Source: Deltaproteobacteria bacterium (GTDB lineage Bacteria > SAR324 > NAC60-12). Taken from it: 7,658 bases of DNA. Within the stretch, counting starts at the first letter, position 1; each line of letters opens with the position of its first letter. Positions 5,851-7,658 of this stretch are shown here, piece by piece. The notes under the pieces were generated by a model that was not told where the DNA came from, did not search any database, and saw only the letters and a program-made list of their open reading frames with translations. The translations under genes and the position numbers were made by a program. The DNA lies in NCBI GenBank assembly GCA_002730365.1, contig PBZZ01000122.1:1-7658 (forward strand). The letters are read 5' to 3'.

Positions 5851-6942
5851 ATGCTTTTCACAAAAATTTCGATGTATCACTTCGTGATTATTCTATTCTT
5901 CAGTCAACTAATGGTGTCTTGCTCTGATCGCAATAGTAGTGACGATAATACAGAGGTCAGTCAGATTGCGAGTGATCCAACAAATGTTTGCTCAGTTTCC
6001 CCCGACAACCATTCCTCCGCTATTTGCTACAGAATTGGTGATAACACCAATCAACAACTGAAAGCTTCTGTGTACAGCGGTAAAGTGAGTGGACACGTCG
6101 ACTCTACAGGCTTGACCAAAATTAATCTTGAGATAGATGGAAATGCTAAGATCTCACTTCAATCAATGGCAAGTGGAACTGGTACTGTGCAGACTCACCA
6201 TGTGGGAATGAGTAGCAGCACTTATCAAACAACTGAAGGAGAATATTATACGCAAACGGCTTCAAGCACAGAGGATGGGGGTAATATTACCTTTACAAAC
6301 TACAGTAGTGAACCCGGTGGTCGCATGGGAGGATATTTCGATATTAAACTGTGCAAATACGATATAGTTACTCACGTAGTTGATTGCGTAAACAATATGA
6401 TTCAACTCATTGGCGCATTTGAAGTTGGGGTCGCCGATCCAGTCTGTTCCATTGAATCAACCGGCAATACTTCTACGATTTGTTACCAGATCGGCTCAAA
6501 TGAAGCGATAAAAATTAGTAGCGACAACCAATCTTTGCTTCAGGCTTATTTTGAGACTTATGACAATACCACGCGTATTTCCCTTAAACCCTCACCTTAT
6601 GATGGTGAGTTGAACTTACGAACTTCAGGTACCACTGCGGTTGAATCAGAATTAAGCTCTTCTGGTAATAGTTACTATGATAATGGGACTGGTTATGTCC
6701 GCTCAAGTACTAGTGATATTGATGGCGGTAGCATCACTTTTACTAAATACGGTGTTGTGGGTGAGCGAGTACAAGGCCATTTTGCAGCGAATTTATGTAA
6801 ATATGGTTATAATCCACTCTATAACTCAGGCCAGCATGGGGCATCAGATTGCAGCGAGAATGCTGCTATTTGGATTCGGGGACGCTTTGACATTCCACGC
6901 AGCCCCGACAAGTATACTCTTCCCCAGGGATTTGGAGGTTAA
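5851..6942 (+). CDS. Lipoprotein with two tandem four-cysteine domains, function unknown
   Basis: I recognise no named family. From ATG 5851 (363 aa) residues 1-23 are a lipoprotein signal peptide, with lipobox LMVSC and lipidated C24, then a polar S/D/N-rich linker (25-45). The rest is two copies of one domain, about 47-192 and 199-348. Each has four Cys in matching positions (C47, C59, C168, C179; C199, C211, C316, C334) and shared motifs: ICY(R/Q)IG, DGG(N/S)ITFT(N/K)Y, (K/N)LCKY, DC, and IxGxF(E/D)(V/I). Alternating polar/hydrophobic stretches rich in S, T, G and N suggest beta-sandwich or beta-barrel folds, probably with two disulfides each. It lies between the heme receptor and hmuS, so a role in capturing heme or a host hemoprotein at the surface, analogous to the HpuA/HpuB pair, is a reasonable inference without sequence proof. 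HH (116-117) with M120, H82, H310 and H329 are possible heme ligands. A start at 5797 is possible but unlikely. Confidence 0.8.
   Translation: MLFTKISMYHFVIILFFSQLMVSCSDRNSSDDNTEVSQIASDPTNVCSVSPDNHSSAICYRIGDNTNQQLKASVYSGKVSGHVDSTGLTKINLEIDGNAKISLQSMASGTGTVQTHHVGMSSSTYQTTEGEYYTQTASSTEDGGNITFTNYSSEPGGRMGGYFDIKLCKYDIVTHVVDCVNNMIQLIGAFEVGVADPVCSIESTGNTSTICYQIGSNEAIKISSDNQSLLQAYFETYDNTTRISLKPSPYDGELNLRTSGTTAVESELSSSGNSYYDNGTGYVRSSTSDIDGGSITFTKYGVVGERVQGHFAANLCKYGYNPLYNSGQHGASDCSENAAIWIRGRFDIPRSPDKYTLPQGFGG
5989..6426 (+). repeat. Domain copy A of the lipoprotein
   Basis: Residues 47-192 run from the first conserved Cys to IGAFEV. Cysteine spacing is 12, 109 and 11 residues. Copy B repeats the same order of motifs 152 residues later. 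The DNA of the two copies has diverged strongly, so the duplication is old. Confidence 0.7.
6445..6894 (+). repeat. Domain copy B of the lipoprotein
   Basis: Residues 199-348 run from VCSI to RGRFDI. Cysteine spacing is 12, 105 and 18 residues. The last Cys pair is wider than in copy A because of an insert (YNPLYNSGQHGAS) containing H329. A 15-residue tail (PRSPDKYTLPQGFGG) follows. Confidence 0.7.
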
Positions 6943-6956
6943 TCAATCGGATAAAC

Positions 6957-6993
6957 AAGATAGTAGGGGTGAGAAAATCACCCCTACTATCTT
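6957..6993. terminator. Perfect 16-bp hairpin after the lipoprotein gene, probable terminator
   Basis: The arms at 6957-6972 and 6978-6993 are exact reverse complements (aagatagtaggggtga and its complement) around a 5-nt GAAAA loop, beginning 15 bp after the lipoprotein stop. The stem is far stronger than chance. It is followed by CATGTGAAAACC rather than a T-run, although the arm itself ends in CTT. It is either a non-canonical, possibly bidirectional terminator or an mRNA 3'-end stabiliser. Confidence 0.6.
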
Positions 6994-7028
6994 CATGTGA
7001 AAACCAATTTATTTTTAAAAAAATCTTA

Positions 7029-7061
7029 TTAGTTTTTGATTCTATCAGAATTTTAAACTAA
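7029..7061. promoter_or_regulatory. Weak candidate operator ahead of hmuS
   Basis: TTAGTTT (7029-7035) and AAACTAA (7055-7061) form an inverted pair 19 bp apart in the AT-rich gap just before hmuS. Read on the minus strand, the left arm extends to AAAAACTAAT, identical to ten bases of the hmuT element. The spacing differs from the two good copies, so this is a tentative third site. No clear promoter boxes or ribosome binding site can be named here. Confidence 0.3.
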
Positions 7062-7068
7062 ACAAAAA

Positions 7069-7658
7069 ATGAACGTTAAAGAGCAGTGGGCTTATCTCAA
7101 ACAGGAGCACCCAAATCTGCCCACTTGGAATGCCGCCAAATTGCTTGGTATAAGCGAAGTCGAACTCTTAGCGACCAAATGCGGCTGTGGTGCCAGGCGC
7201 TTGGAAGCAAATTGGGGTGAGCTGATTCAAGAGTTGCCCAAACTTGGTAAAGTCAAAGCTCTGACTCGCAATGCTGAAGCTATCCACGAGAAAACTGGCG
7301 AGTACGAAAATGTTTCAATTTTTGGCAATATGGGATTGGTACTCGGCCGTCACATCGATTTACGCCTGTTTTTAAAGCATTGGCAATTTGGTTTTGCAGT
7401 GGAAATGGAATCACAAGGCTGTGAAATGCCGAGTTTTCAGTTCTTCGACCGCAACGGCACAGCAGTTCATAAGGTTTATCTAACCCCTGAGAGTGACAGC
7501 AACGTTTTCGAAGAATTGACAAGGCGTTTTCTGAGTAAAAATCAATATCCTGTCCAATCAGTTCTGTCACCAGAAAAACCAACCCCCCCAATATCAGATA
7601 GTAAAATTGACCTTGGGCTATTCCATAGGGAATGGGATGCGCTTCGTGATACGCATGA
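7069..7658 (+). CDS. hmuS: Heme-trafficking/degradation protein HmuS (HemS family), 3' end outside window
   Basis: N-terminal 196 residues of a cytoplasmic HemS/ChuS/PhuS-type protein, which receives imported heme and passes it on or degrades it. The frame is open to the window edge. Family members are about 340-360 aa, built from two similar halves, so roughly the first half plus the start of the second is present. Recognisable motifs are LGISEVELLATKCG (26-39), GKVKALTRNAEAIHEKTGEYENVS (60-83) and MGLVLGRHIDLRLFLKHWQFGFAVE (88-112). A proline-rich linker (around 166-175) leads into the second half, FHREWDALRDTH (185-196). H196 aligns by motif with the axial heme histidine of HemS/ChuS and is the last complete codon. 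CGCG (38-41) is slightly unusual for the family. ATG 7069 is the natural start; an A-run rather than a Shine-Dalgarno precedes it. Confidence 0.9.
   Translation, partial: MNVKEQWAYLKQEHPNLPTWNAAKLLGISEVELLATKCGCGARRLEANWGELIQELPKLGKVKALTRNAEAIHEKTGEYENVSIFGNMGLVLGRHIDLRLFLKHWQFGFAVEMESQGCEMPSFQFFDRNGTAVHKVYLTPESDSNVFEELTRRFLSKNQYPVQSVLSPEKPTPPISDSKIDLGLFHREWDALRDTH

Noticed and set aside
7280..7591. Minus-strand open frame of 103 codons
   Set aside because: It lies wholly within hmuS, which has unmistakable HemS-family motifs on the plus strand; it is a shadow frame.

Overview
The window is about 7.7 kb of a moderately AT-rich bacterial chromosome. It carries a complete heme (hemin) acquisition locus, preceded by a small exported pentapeptide-repeat protein. 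All real genes are on the plus strand. The outer-membrane TonB-dependent receptor, lipobox lipoprotein and Sec-type signal peptides show a Gram-negative host. The HmuTUV/HemS-type proteins point to Proteobacteria, most likely a gammaproteobacterium, but I cannot name the genus.

Layout. (1) 96-533: a 145-residue pentapeptide-repeat protein with a signal peptide and a CxxC motif; its true start may lie upstream, across a possible one-base frameshift. (2) 534-964: a 431-bp gap holding a possible decayed coding remnant, then a strong sigma-70-like promoter (TTGACA-18-TATAAA) overlapped by a dyad motif. (3) 965-3616: hmuT-hmuU-hmuV, a tightly coupled ABC heme importer whose genes overlap by 4 and 8 bp. 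(4) 3713-5776: a TonB-dependent heme receptor with both expected histidines, apparently starting at TTG. (5) 5851-6942: an unrecognised lipoprotein made of two tandem copies of a four-cysteine domain. (6) 7069 to the right edge: the N-terminal half of an HmuS/HemS-type heme-handling protein, cut by the window end at the predicted heme-ligand histidine.

How the genes fit together. The receptor would take heme across the outer membrane using TonB energy. HmuT would bind it in the periplasm and HmuU/HmuV would pump it into the cytoplasm. HmuS would receive it there for trafficking or degradation. The lipoprotein sits between the receptor and HmuS, so by position it is the best candidate for a new accessory component, for example a heme- or hemoprotein-capturing partner of the receptor. 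That role is inference only.

The most notable non-coding signal is a 21-bp dyad motif present almost identically (18/21) ahead of hmuT and ahead of the receptor gene. A weaker TTAGTTT/AAACTAA inverted pair lies ahead of hmuS. Together they suggest one regulator, probably iron- or heme-responsive, acting at separate promoters of a split locus. Two hairpins, one between receptor and lipoprotein and one after the lipoprotein, probably partition the transcripts.
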